Origin: Ramlibacter tataouinensis
Lineage (GTDB): Bacteria; Pseudomonadota; Gammaproteobacteria; Burkholderiales; Burkholderiaceae_C
Length of the DNA stretch: 31,923 bases
Assembly (NCBI GenBank): GCA_002427815.1
Contig: DIZF01000065.1
Span: 85,522-117,444, forward strand
Direction of reading: 5' to 3'
A program made the position numbers and the translations under genes. Below the pieces are notes generated by a model, which saw only the letters and a list, made by a program, of their open reading frames with translations, did not search any database and was not told the DNA's origin. This document shows positions 1 to 7,873 of this stretch, in pieces (the stretch's first letter is position 1; each line of letters begins with the position of its first letter).

Positions 1-488
1 GGGAACCAGCCCAGGCGAAACGCGAACAGGTACTGCCCGACGATGACGTAGACGAGGAAGCTGACGGACAGCGCCACCGTGGACAGGATCATCACGGCGC
101 GATCGGTGAGGCTGCCTCGCACGTATGCGACGGCCATGCCAGCGATGACGGCCAGCACCACGTCCAGCACCAGGATCGGAAGCATGATCGTGAGAGTGGC
201 CGGCAGCCGGGTGCGGAAGATCGTGGCGACGGATTCATTGGTCGCCCAGCTATGGCCCCAATTGAAAGTAGCAACCTTTTCGACGAACAGCCAGAGCTGT
301 TCCAGCACCGGCTTGTTGAGGCCCAGTTCGTTGCGAATCGACTCGATCTGCTCCGGCCTGGCGAACATCCCGCCCATGATTTCGGCGGGATCGCCGCCGA
401 AGAACTTGAACAGGAAGAAGATCAGCAGGATCACTCCGGCCAGGGTGGGGATCATCTGAAGGATCCGCCGCGACAGATAGGACAACAT
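1..488 (-). CDS. ABC peptide transporter permease, DppB/OppB type (partial, runs off left edge)
   Basis: This is an inner-membrane permease subunit of a peptide/nickel-type ABC importer. Only the first 162 codons are in the window; the rest lies beyond position 1. Translation from the ATG at 486-488 begins MLSYLSRRILQMIPTLAGV and continues with a hydrophobic segment, the usual N-terminal membrane helix of DppB/OppB. A periplasmic stretch follows (about residues 35-75, including ARPEQIESIRNELGLNKP, the typical region after helix 1), and then hydrophobic segments near residues 100-120 and 135-160. The gene is divergent from the solute-binding protein gene at 581, with 92 bp between the two starts, so that protein may serve this permease rather than, or as well as, the Opp set downstream. 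The family call is firm; the substrate is unknown. Confidence 0.85.
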   Translation of the reverse strand, partial: MLSYLSRRILQMIPTLAGVILLIFFLFKFFGGDPAEIMGGMFARPEQIESIRNELGLNKPVLEQLWLFVEKVATFNWGHSWATNESVATIFRTRLPATLTIMLPILVLDVVLAVIAGMAVAYVRGSLTDRAVMILSTVALSVSFLVYVIVGQYLFAFRLGWF

Positions 489-580
489 GGGTCAAGCCCT
501 TAGGGTAAACCGCTCGTGGCGGTACGCACGCGGCGCATTATGCTGGCAGGTTCGTGTTATCCGCATCGGTGTTTCCAACA

Positions 581-2389
581 ATGAAGCCAAAAGCCTGGGC
601 GCGGGCTGTCTGCGTGAGCCTGACTCTGGTGGCCGCTGCGTCCGCGGCCCAGCCCAGCGCAAAGCAGCCCGAGAAGGTCTTCCGCTATGCCCTTGGCTCC
701 GCCGAAACAGGCTTCGATCCTGCGCAGATCTCTGACCTGTATTCGTCGGTCCTGGTTTCGAACATGTTCGACGCCCCGTACCGCTACGACTATCTCGCGC
801 GTCCCGCCAAGATCAGGCCCAACCTCGCCGCGGACATGCCGATCGTATCGCCGGACTTCAAGAGCTATACGTTCAAGCTGCGCCCGGGCATCTATTTCGC
901 CGACGATCCGGCGTTCGCTGGCAAGCGGCGCGAGGTGACGGCTCAGGACGTGATCTACACCGTCAAGCGGATTTTCGATCCCAGGAACAAGAGCCCGCGC
1001 CTGTCCAGCCTGTCGGAGGAAAAGATCCTCGGCTTGGACGATCTGCACAAGCTCGCGGAGGCTACTGGAAAATTCGACTACGACCGCGAGGTCGAAGGCG
1101 CACGCGCACTGGACCGCTACACCGTTCAATTCAAGCTCGCGGAGCCGCGGCCCCGTTTTCTCGCGAGCTTCGCCGACCCGGCGGTGCTGGGCGTGGTCGC
1201 CCGCGAGGTGGTCGAGAAATACGGCGACCGGATCATGGAGCATCCGGTAGGAACCGGGCCCTTCATGCTGGCCGAGTGGAAACGCTCGTCCAGGATTTCA
1301 TTCGTGCGCAACCCGAATTTCCGCGAGGAGTTCTACGACGCCGAGCCGCCGCCGGACGACGCGGCGTCGCAGGCTCTCTACCGCGAGATGAAGGGCAAGC
1401 GCCTGCCGATGGTCGATCGGGTGGAAGTGTCGGTGATCGAGGAGCCGCAGCCACGCTGGCTGGCGTTTCTGAACAATCAGCACGACTTCATGGAACGCCT
1501 GCCGGCCGCGTTCGCCAACCAGACCATTCCGAACAACCGGCTCGCGCCCAATCTCGTCAAACGCGGCATCACGATGGAGCGTGTGCCGCTCTCCGACGTG
1601 AGCTTTCTGTGGTTTCGCATGGACCATCCCGTGGTCGGCGGCTACACGCCGGACAAGGTTGCCCTGCGCCGCGCCATCGGCCTGGCCTACAACAGCGAGG
1701 AGGAAGTGCGCCTGCCGCGGCGCGGCCAGGCCATCGTCGCGCAGGGACCGGTCCAGCCGATGACCCTGGGCTACGACCCGAAGTTCAAGTCCGAGATGGG
1801 CCAGTTCGACCGGGCGCGCGCGATCGCGCTGCTGGACATGTTCAGCTACACCGACAAGGACGGCGACGGCTGGCGCGATCTGCCCGACGGCAGCCCCCTG
1901 GTGCTCGAAATCGGAACCTTGCCCCAGGCGGATTATCGCGAGCTCGACGAAGTGTTGAAGAAGAACATGGACGCGATTGGCATCAAGATCGTGTTGCAGA
2001 GCGGCACGTTTCCCGAACAGCTCAAGGCCGCCCGCGCGGGCAAGCTCATGATGTGGCAGTTGGGACTGAGCGCGGGAAGTTCCAACAGCGGCGAAGTGCT
2101 CGAAATCGGCTACAGCCCATCGATCGGCCAGCTCAATTTCGCGGCTTTCCGCAACGAGCGTTTCGACGAGTTGTACCGCAAGCAGAACCTCATGCCCGAC
2201 GGACCCGAGCGGCAGGCGGTGATTCAGGAAGCGGTGAAGATCCTGATTGCCTACATGCCTTACAAGTTCCGCACCCACCGCATCGGCACCGACCTGATGC
2301 AGCCCTGGCTCATAGGCTACAAACGCCACCCGGCGGCGCGCGAGTTCTGGAAATACGTCGATATCGACACCGCCCGGCTTCCCCGATAA
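581..2389 (+). CDS. ABC transporter solute-binding protein, family 5 (peptide/oligopeptide type)
   Basis: Periplasmic solute-binding protein of the SBP_bac_5 family, which delivers peptides or related solutes to an ABC permease. The reading frame is open from a GTG at 554, but the ATG at 581 gives a clean signal peptide (MKPKAWARAVC..., hydrophobic core LTLVAAASA, Ala-x-Ala-type cleavage near residue 22), so 581 is preferred. Family features include the early 'RYALGSAETGFDPAQ' segment, the RPNLA/FKLRPGIYF region and GTGPFMLAEW mid-protein. A DKDGDG segment near residue 425 resembles a calcium loop and occurs in related long SBPs. At about 602 residues it is longer than classical OppA (about 540). 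It is divergent from the partial permease at the left edge and 27 bp upstream of a second SBP gene, so its partner permease is ambiguous. Confidence 0.88.
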   Translation: MKPKAWARAVCVSLTLVAAASAAQPSAKQPEKVFRYALGSAETGFDPAQISDLYSSVLVSNMFDAPYRYDYLARPAKIRPNLAADMPIVSPDFKSYTFKLRPGIYFADDPAFAGKRREVTAQDVIYTVKRIFDPRNKSPRLSSLSEEKILGLDDLHKLAEATGKFDYDREVEGARALDRYTVQFKLAEPRPRFLASFADPAVLGVVAREVVEKYGDRIMEHPVGTGPFMLAEWKRSSRISFVRNPNFREEFYDAEPPPDDAASQALYREMKGKRLPMVDRVEVSVIEEPQPRWLAFLNNQHDFMERLPAAFANQTIPNNRLAPNLVKRGITMERVPLSDVSFLWFRMDHPVVGGYTPDKVALRRAIGLAYNSEEEVRLPRRGQAIVAQGPVQPMTLGYDPKFKSEMGQFDRARAIALLDMFSYTDKDGDGWRDLPDGSPLVLEIGTLPQADYRELDEVLKKNMDAIGIKIVLQSGTFPEQLKAARAGKLMMWQLGLSAGSSNSGEVLEIGYSPSIGQLNFAAFRNERFDELYRKQNLMPDGPERQAVIQEAVKILIAYMPYKFRTHRIGTDLMQPWLIGYKRHPAAREFWKYVDIDTARLPR

Positions 2390-2416
2390 TCCGGCACTAC
2401 TGCAGAAAGGCGTCCC

Positions 2417-4030
2417 ATGACACCTCACCCGTTCACGCGCTGGGCCGCCCTTGGGCTGTGCATGGCGCTGGCCATGCCCGTCTCCGCCGCGGTGGTCCCC
2501 CCCGGCGTGCAGCTGCACCCGACGCAGCACCTGGTGCGCAACAACGGATCCGAGCCCGAGACGCTGGATCCGGCCCTGGCCGAATCGGTGGGCGCGAACA
2601 ACCTCACCCGCGACCTGTTCGAGGGCCTCACGGCCAACGATAGCGCGGGCAAGATCGTGCCGGGCGTGGCCGAGAGCTGGAAGCAGACCAATCCGGTGAC
2701 CTGGGTCTTCAAGCTGCGCCAGAACGCCAAATGGTCCAACGGCGACCCGGTGACGGCGCAGGACTTCGTGTTCGGCATCCGCCGCTTCCTCGATCCCAAG
2801 ACCGCCTCCACCTACGCCACCACGTTCGGTGTGTTCCTGGCCAACGGCAAGGAGGTCGCGGAAGGCAAGAAGCCACCGGCCGAGATCGGGGTGAAGGCGC
2901 TGGACAAGTTCACGCTGGAAGTGAAGACGGCCTTCCCGGTCACGTTCCTGCCCAGCCTGATGTCCAACAACAACCTGGGGCCGGTCCACCAGCCCTCGCT
3001 GGAGAAGTTCGGCAAGGACTGGACCAAGCCGGGCAACCTCGTGAGCAATGGTGCCTTCGTGCTGAAGCAATGGCAGGTGAACAGCAAGATCGTCCTCGAG
3101 AAGAACCCGCAGTACTGGGACGCGAAGAATGTGCAACTGACCCAGGTCACCTACCTGCCGGTGGAGGACGACAACGCCGACGTCAAGCTCTACGAATCCG
3201 GCGAGAACGAGTGGGTCAACCAGCTGCCGCCCGGCACCTACGAGAAATACAAGCAGCAGTTCCCGAAGGAGATCCGCAACTCGCCCATGATCGGGCTGCG
3301 CTACTACTCCTACCAGACCCAGAGCCCGGCGTTCAAGGACGTGCGGGTGCGCAAGGCGCTGTCGATGGTGATCGACCGCGACATCCTGGCGCAGCGCATC
3401 ACCGCCGACGGCCAGGCCCCGGCCTATGGGCTGATGGTCAAGGGTGTCCAGGGCGCCGACGTGACTGCGTACGACTGGGCCACCTGGCCGATGGCCAGGC
3501 GAGTCGCCGAAGCCAAGGCGCTGCTGGCGCAGGCCGGCGTCAAGCCCGGCACCCGTTTCACGTTCTCGTACAACACCAGCGAGTACCACAAGAAGATGGC
3601 CATCTTCGCGGCTTCGGAATGGAAGACGAAGCTGGGGCTGAACGTGGAGCTGGAGGCGATGGAATTCAAGGTGCTGCTCAAGAAACGGCACGACGGGTCG
3701 TTCGAGATGGCGCGCAACGGCTGGCTCGCCGACTACAACGATGCCACCACGTTCCTCGCCCTGGTGCGCTGCGATTCGGACCAGAACAACAACTTCAATT
3801 GCAACCGCAAGGCGGAGGACCTGATCAAGCAGGGCACCGACCAGACCGATCAGGCCAGGCGCAAGGCGCTGCTGACGCAGGCGTCGGCGATGATCATGGA
3901 GGACTATCCGATCATCCCGCTGCTGCAGTATTCGCTGCCCCGGCTGGTAAAATCGTACGTCGGCGGGTATTCGCTGGAGAACGTGCAAGACCGTTTCCGC
4001 AGCAAGGACCTGTACATCATCAAGCACTGA
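2417..4030 (+). CDS. oppA: Oligopeptide ABC transporter solute-binding protein (OppA/MppA type)
   Basis: Periplasmic oligopeptide-binding protein, 537 residues, the normal OppA length. It has a signal peptide (basic start, core LGLCMALAMPVSA, cleavage near residue 24). The mature part contains the OppA-like segments RNNGSEPETLDPALAES, SWKQTNPVTWVFKLR, AKWSNGDPVTAQDFVFG and VRVRKALSMVIDRD, plus a C-terminal EDYPIIPLLQYS, all typical of the family. GAAAGG eight bases upstream of the ATG is the likely ribosome-binding site. The stop codon directly abuts the ATG of oppB, so this is very probably the cognate receptor of the downstream permease. Peptide specificity cannot be read from the sequence. 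Confidence 0.93.
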   Translation: MTPHPFTRWAALGLCMALAMPVSAAVVPPGVQLHPTQHLVRNNGSEPETLDPALAESVGANNLTRDLFEGLTANDSAGKIVPGVAESWKQTNPVTWVFKLRQNAKWSNGDPVTAQDFVFGIRRFLDPKTASTYATTFGVFLANGKEVAEGKKPPAEIGVKALDKFTLEVKTAFPVTFLPSLMSNNNLGPVHQPSLEKFGKDWTKPGNLVSNGAFVLKQWQVNSKIVLEKNPQYWDAKNVQLTQVTYLPVEDDNADVKLYESGENEWVNQLPPGTYEKYKQQFPKEIRNSPMIGLRYYSYQTQSPAFKDVRVRKALSMVIDRDILAQRITADGQAPAYGLMVKGVQGADVTAYDWATWPMARRVAEAKALLAQAGVKPGTRFTFSYNTSEYHKKMAIFAASEWKTKLGLNVELEAMEFKVLLKKRHDGSFEMARNGWLADYNDATTFLALVRCDSDQNNNFNCNRKAEDLIKQGTDQTDQARRKALLTQASAMIMEDYPIIPLLQYSLPRLVKSYVGGYSLENVQDRFRSKDLYIIKH

Positions 4031-4951
4031 ATGTGGTCCTACACGCTGCGCCGGCTGCTGGCGACGATTCCCACCCTGCTGGCAGTCATCACCGTCAGCT
4101 ATCTGCTGGTGCACGCCGCGCCGGGCGGCCCGTTCGATAACGAGCGCGTCGTGTCGGCGGCGGTGCTGGCCAACCTGCAGGCCAAGTACCACCTCGACGT
4201 GCCGCCCTGGCAGCAGTATCTGTACTACCTGAACAACCTGCTGCATGGCGACCTCGGCGCATCCTTCCGCTACGCCGACTGGTCGGTCAATGACCTGGTG
4301 GCGGCGGCGCTGCCGGTCTCGCTGTCCATCGGCGGCGCGTCCATGGTGATTTCGTTCGTGGTGGGCGTGACTCTGGGCATCGCCGCCGCACTGCGCCAGA
4401 ACAGCGCGGCCGACTACGGCGTGATGCTGGTCGGCAACCTCGGCAGCGTGATCCCGTCCTTCGTGATCGGCCCGGTGCTGATCCTGGTATTCGCGCTGTG
4501 GTTGCACTGGCTGCCCGCGGGCGGCTGGGACGACTTCGCGCCGCGCTTCATGATCCTGCCGGTGGCCCTGCTCACCGTCATCAATGTGGCGACGATCGCG
4601 CGGGTCATGCGCGGCAGCCTGATCGAGGTCCTGCACAGCAACTTCATCCGCACCGCCCGCGCCAAGGGCCTGCCAACCCGCGTCGTGGTGCTGCGGCACG
4701 CGATCAAGCCGGCGTTGCTGCCGGTCGTTTCGCTCCTGGGCCCGCTGGCCATCGGCTCGATCACGGCCGCGCTGGTCACCGAGACCGTCTTCTCGCTGCC
4801 GGGGCTTGGCAAGCTGATCGTCAACGGCGCAGGAAACCGCGACTACACGCTGGTGCTGGGGCTGGTGGTGCTGATCACCGTGCTCGCGGTGGTGTTGAAC
4901 CTGGTGGTCGACCTGGCCTACGCCGCGCTCGACCCGAAGATCCGCTACTGA
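4031..4951 (+). CDS. oppB: Oligopeptide ABC transporter permease OppB
   Basis: Inner-membrane permease, 306 residues, normal for OppB. It opens with MWSYTLRRLLATIPTLLAVI, the standard first helix, followed by the periplasmic segment with KYHLDVPPWQQYLYYL and GDLGASFRYADWSVNDL. The EAA-loop region that contacts the ATPase is at about residues 205-225 (FIRTARAKGLPTRVVVLRH). The protein ends with the family tail LAYAALDPKIRY. The ATG follows the oppA stop without a gap, and oppC begins five bases after this stop, indicating a translationally coupled operon. It forms a heterodimeric channel with OppC and is driven by OppD and OppF. Confidence 0.95.
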   Translation: MWSYTLRRLLATIPTLLAVITVSYLLVHAAPGGPFDNERVVSAAVLANLQAKYHLDVPPWQQYLYYLNNLLHGDLGASFRYADWSVNDLVAAALPVSLSIGGASMVISFVVGVTLGIAAALRQNSAADYGVMLVGNLGSVIPSFVIGPVLILVFALWLHWLPAGGWDDFAPRFMILPVALLTVINVATIARVMRGSLIEVLHSNFIRTARAKGLPTRVVVLRHAIKPALLPVVSLLGPLAIGSITAALVTETVFSLPGLGKLIVNGAGNRDYTLVLGLVVLITVLAVVLNLVVDLAYAALDPKIRY

Positions 4952-4956
4952 CCGCG

Positions 4957-5868
4957 ATGCTCTTTTTCAGCCGTCGCAAGGCCCTGGCCGACCAGCTCGC
5001 GCAAGCCGCTGTCCCGCAACCGGGCCGCAGCCCCTGGGCCGATGCCCGTACCCGGTTCATGCGCAACCGGGCGGCAGTGGTGAGCCTGGCGGTGCTGCTG
5101 CTCATCGCGCTGGCCTGTGTCGTGGGCCCCGCCCTGCTGCCGTACCAGTTCGACAGCGCCGACTGGGACGCGATGAAGCTGCCGCCGACCTGGACCAACA
5201 TGCACTGGTGGGGCACCGACGAATCGGGCCGCGACCTGCTGGTGCGCTGTCTCGTCGGCGGCCGCATCTCGCTGATGGTGGGGTTGCTGGCCACGGTGGC
5301 CTCGGTAGCCCTGGGCATCGCCTGGGGCGCCACGGCGGGCTTCCTGGGCGGCAAGGTCGACAGCATCATGATGCGCATCGTCGACATGATGTACGCCATT
5401 CCCTACCTGCTGATCGCGATCCTGCTGGTCACCATCCTGGGCCGCGAGTTCTACCTGGTGGTGCTGGCGATCACGGCCTTTTCCTGGATGGACATGGCAC
5501 GGGTGGTGCGGGGCCAGACCCTGTCGCTGCGCACCATGGAATTCGTCGAGGCCGCCCGCTCGATCGGGGTGCCGACCCGGCGCATCATCTTCTCCCACAT
5601 CGTGCCCAACCTGCTGGGCGTGGTGGTGATCTACACCACGGTCACCGTGCCCGGCGTGATCCTGACCGAATCCGTGCTGTCCTTCCTGGGCCTGGGCATC
5701 CAGGAGCCGATGACCAGCTGGGGCGTGCTGATCGAAGACGGCACACGGGTGATGGAGGTCGCGCCCTGGATGCTGCTGTTCCCGGCGGCGCTGCTGTCCA
5801 TCACGCTGTACTGCTTCAACTTCATCGGCGACGGCCTGCGGGATGCGCTCGATCCCAAGGAACGCTAG
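4957..5868 (+). CDS. oppC: Oligopeptide ABC transporter permease OppC
   Basis: Second inner-membrane permease of the importer, 303 residues. The ATG at 4957 gives MLFFSRRKALADQLAQA, a cytoplasmic N-terminal extension before helix 1 (VVSLAVLLLIALACVVGPAL), which is the OppC arrangement. Other markers are HWWGTDESGRDLLVRCLVG, the EAA loop near residues 190-210 (EFVEAARSIGVPTRRIIFSH) and the C-terminal signature INFIGDG-like FNFIGDGLRDALDPK. The reading frame is open far upstream, inside oppB, but the start at 4957 matches the family length and gives a five-base intergenic gap. oppD follows two bases after the stop. Confidence 0.95.
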   Translation: MLFFSRRKALADQLAQAAVPQPGRSPWADARTRFMRNRAAVVSLAVLLLIALACVVGPALLPYQFDSADWDAMKLPPTWTNMHWWGTDESGRDLLVRCLVGGRISLMVGLLATVASVALGIAWGATAGFLGGKVDSIMMRIVDMMYAIPYLLIAILLVTILGREFYLVVLAITAFSWMDMARVVRGQTLSLRTMEFVEAARSIGVPTRRIIFSHIVPNLLGVVVIYTTVTVPGVILTESVLSFLGLGIQEPMTSWGVLIEDGTRVMEVAPWMLLFPAALLSITLYCFNFIGDGLRDALDPKER

Positions 5869-5870
5869 GC

Positions 5871-6890
5871 ATGACCCCTGGCAACAATGATTCCAGGCTG
5901 ATCGAAGTCGACGACCTGACGGTGAAATTCAAGATTCCGGAGGGCGAGGTCACCGCCGTCAACGGCCTGGGTTTCGCTCTCGAGCGCGGCCAGACCTTCG
6001 GCATCGTCGGCGAGAGCGGCTCGGGCAAGAGCCAGAGCATGCTCGCGCTGATGGGCCTGCTGGCCAGCAACGGCAGCGCCAGCGGGCGGGCGCGCTTCCA
6101 GGGCCAGGACCTGCTGGGCCTGCCGGAGGCGCAGCTCAATCGCATCCGCGGCAACAAGATCGCGATGATCTTCCAGGACCCGATGACGTCGCTCAATCCC
6201 TACCTCACGGTGGAGCGGCAGATGACCGAGGTGCTGGAGCTGCACAAGGGGCTGCCCCGCAAGGCCGCACGCACGCGCGCCATCGCCTCGCTGGAGGCGG
6301 TGCGCATTCCCGATGCGGCGAGCCGCATCCGCCGCTATCCGCACGAATTCTCGGGCGGCATGCGCCAGCGGATCATGATCGCGATGGCGCTGTCGTGTGA
6401 ACCCGACCTGCTGATCGCGGACGAGCCCACCACGGCCCTGGACGTGACGGTGCAGGCCCAGATCATCGCGCTGCTGCGTGACCTGCAGCGCGACTTCGGC
6501 ACCGCCATCATCCTGATCACCCACGACCTGGGCGTGGTCGCCGGCCTGTGCGACCAGGTCATGGTGCTGTACGGCGGGCGCATCATGGAACAGGGCAGCG
6601 CCGAAAGCATCTTCTACCGGCCCACCCATCCCTACACCCTGGGGCTGCTGGGCGCCGTGCCAAAACTCGACCACGAGGGTGAGCGCCTGGTGGCCATTCC
6701 CGGCGTGCCCCCCAACATGGCCCGCCTGCCTGCGGGCTGTCCGTTCAGCGAACGCTGCGCCTTTGCCGATGCCCGTTGCGCGGTGGACCGTCCGCCGCTG
6801 GCCCCCGCCAACGGTGACGCTTCAGTGCTGCGGGCCTGCCGCTTCGAACCCGCCGACATCGCGCGGCGAGCCGCGGAGATGCTGCCTTGA
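5871..6890 (+). CDS. oppD: Oligopeptide ABC transporter ATPase OppD
   Basis: Cytoplasmic ATPase subunit, 339 residues. It has Walker A GESGSGKS at residues 47-54, the Q-loop region IFQDPMTSLNP (about 100-110), the ABC signature SGGMRQR at 161-167, Walker B LLIADEP (about 180-186) and the switch His in ITHDLG (about 216-221). The C-terminal oligopeptide-transporter extension carries four cysteines (C290, C296, C303, C323). In characterised DppD-type subunits this region can hold an iron-sulfur cluster; whether it does here is inference. The ATG at 5871 follows the oppC stop by two bases. The last four bases overlap the TTG start of oppF. Confidence 0.95.
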   Translation: MTPGNNDSRLIEVDDLTVKFKIPEGEVTAVNGLGFALERGQTFGIVGESGSGKSQSMLALMGLLASNGSASGRARFQGQDLLGLPEAQLNRIRGNKIAMIFQDPMTSLNPYLTVERQMTEVLELHKGLPRKAARTRAIASLEAVRIPDAASRIRRYPHEFSGGMRQRIMIAMALSCEPDLLIADEPTTALDVTVQAQIIALLRDLQRDFGTAIILITHDLGVVAGLCDQVMVLYGGRIMEQGSAESIFYRPTHPYTLGLLGAVPKLDHEGERLVAIPGVPPNMARLPAGCPFSERCAFADARCAVDRPPLAPANGDASVLRACRFEPADIARRAAEMLP

Positions 6891-7873
6891 GTGCCCCGTC
6901 CGCCCCGCTGCTGTCGGTGCGCGACCTGCACGTGGACTTCAAGGTGCGCGGCGACGGCTGGCTGTTGCCGGCGAAACGCACGCTGAAGGCCGTCAACGGC
7001 GTCAGCTTCGACCTGTATCCGGGCGAAACACTGGGGATCGTCGGCGAATCGGGCTGCGGCAAATCGACGCTGGCGCGGGCGCTGCTCAACCTCATCCCCG
7101 CCACGTCGGGCCAGATCGTGTGGATGGGTCGCGACATGGCAGCGGCCGGTGCCGCCGACTGGCAGCAGGTGCGCCGCAGCGTGCAGATGGTGTTCCAGGA
7201 TCCGCTGGCATCGCTCAATCCGCGCATGAACGTTTCGCAGATCGTCGGCGAGCCCCTGCGCACCCACCAGCCGCAGTTATCCGGCGTGGAGGTGCTGGCG
7301 CGCGTCAAGGCCATGCTGGTGCGAGTGGGCCTGAGCGAGGCCCACCTGTACCGCTACCCCCACGAATTCTCGGGCGGCCAGTGCCAACGCATCGGCATCG
7401 CGCGCGCGCTGGTCCTGCAGCCCCGGCTGATCGTCTGCGACGAACCGGTTTCGGCGCTCGACGTCTCGATCCAGGCCCAGATCATCAACCTGCTCAAGGA
7501 CCTGCAACAGGAAATGCAGCTGGCGCTGGTGTTCATCGCCCACGATCTGGCGGTGGTCAAGCATGTCAGCCAGCGCGTCCTGGTCATGTACCTGGGCCGC
7601 ACCATGGAGCTGGCCGGCAAGCAGGCGCTGTACGCCGACCCCAAGCATCCCTACACCCGGGCCCTGCTCTCGGCGGTGCCGCTGGCCGACCCGCGCCGCG
7701 AGCGCGCAAAGATGATCCAGATGCTGTCGGGCGACCTGCCCTCGCCGATAGCTCCGCCGTCAGGTTGCGTGTTTCGCACCCGCTGTCCGCAGGCTTTCGA
7801 TCGCTGCGCGGTCGAAGTGCCGCCGTTGAAAGCCGTCGGTCCCCAGTCGCAGGCGGCCTGCTGGCTGTATTGA
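6887..7873 (+). CDS. oppF: Oligopeptide ABC transporter ATPase OppF
   Basis: Second ATPase of the importer, 328 residues. It has Walker A GESGCGKST (53-61), Q-loop VFQDPLASLNPR (about 102-113), signature SGGQCQR (162-168), Walker B LIVCDEP (181-187) and switch-His segment IAHDLA (about 217-222). The start is a TTG at 6887 that overlaps the oppD stop (TTGA). An in-frame GTG at 6917 is the alternative, but the TTG preserves the N-terminal strand LLSVRDLHVDF. Like OppD, its tail has four cysteines (C294, C300, C307, C325). The stop codon shares one base with the ATG of the following MFS gene, so the exporter is probably translated from the same message. Confidence 0.95.
   Translation: MSAPSAPLLSVRDLHVDFKVRGDGWLLPAKRTLKAVNGVSFDLYPGETLGIVGESGCGKSTLARALLNLIPATSGQIVWMGRDMAAAGAADWQQVRRSVQMVFQDPLASLNPRMNVSQIVGEPLRTHQPQLSGVEVLARVKAMLVRVGLSEAHLYRYPHEFSGGQCQRIGIARALVLQPRLIVCDEPVSALDVSIQAQIINLLKDLQQEMQLALVFIAHDLAVVKHVSQRVLVMYLGRTMELAGKQALYADPKHPYTRALLSAVPLADPRRERAKMIQMLSGDLPSPIAPPSGCVFRTRCPQAFDRCAVEVPPLKAVGPQSQAACWLY

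Noticed and set aside
554..580. GTG at 554 as the start of the first solute-binding protein
   Set aside because: It adds nine residues before an otherwise ideal signal peptide starting at the ATG at 581.
1298..4699. A 1133-codon minus-strand open frame opposite the binding-protein and oppB genes
   Set aside because: It is antisense to three firm genes and has a His/Gln/Arg-rich composition typical of shadow frames in high-GC DNA.
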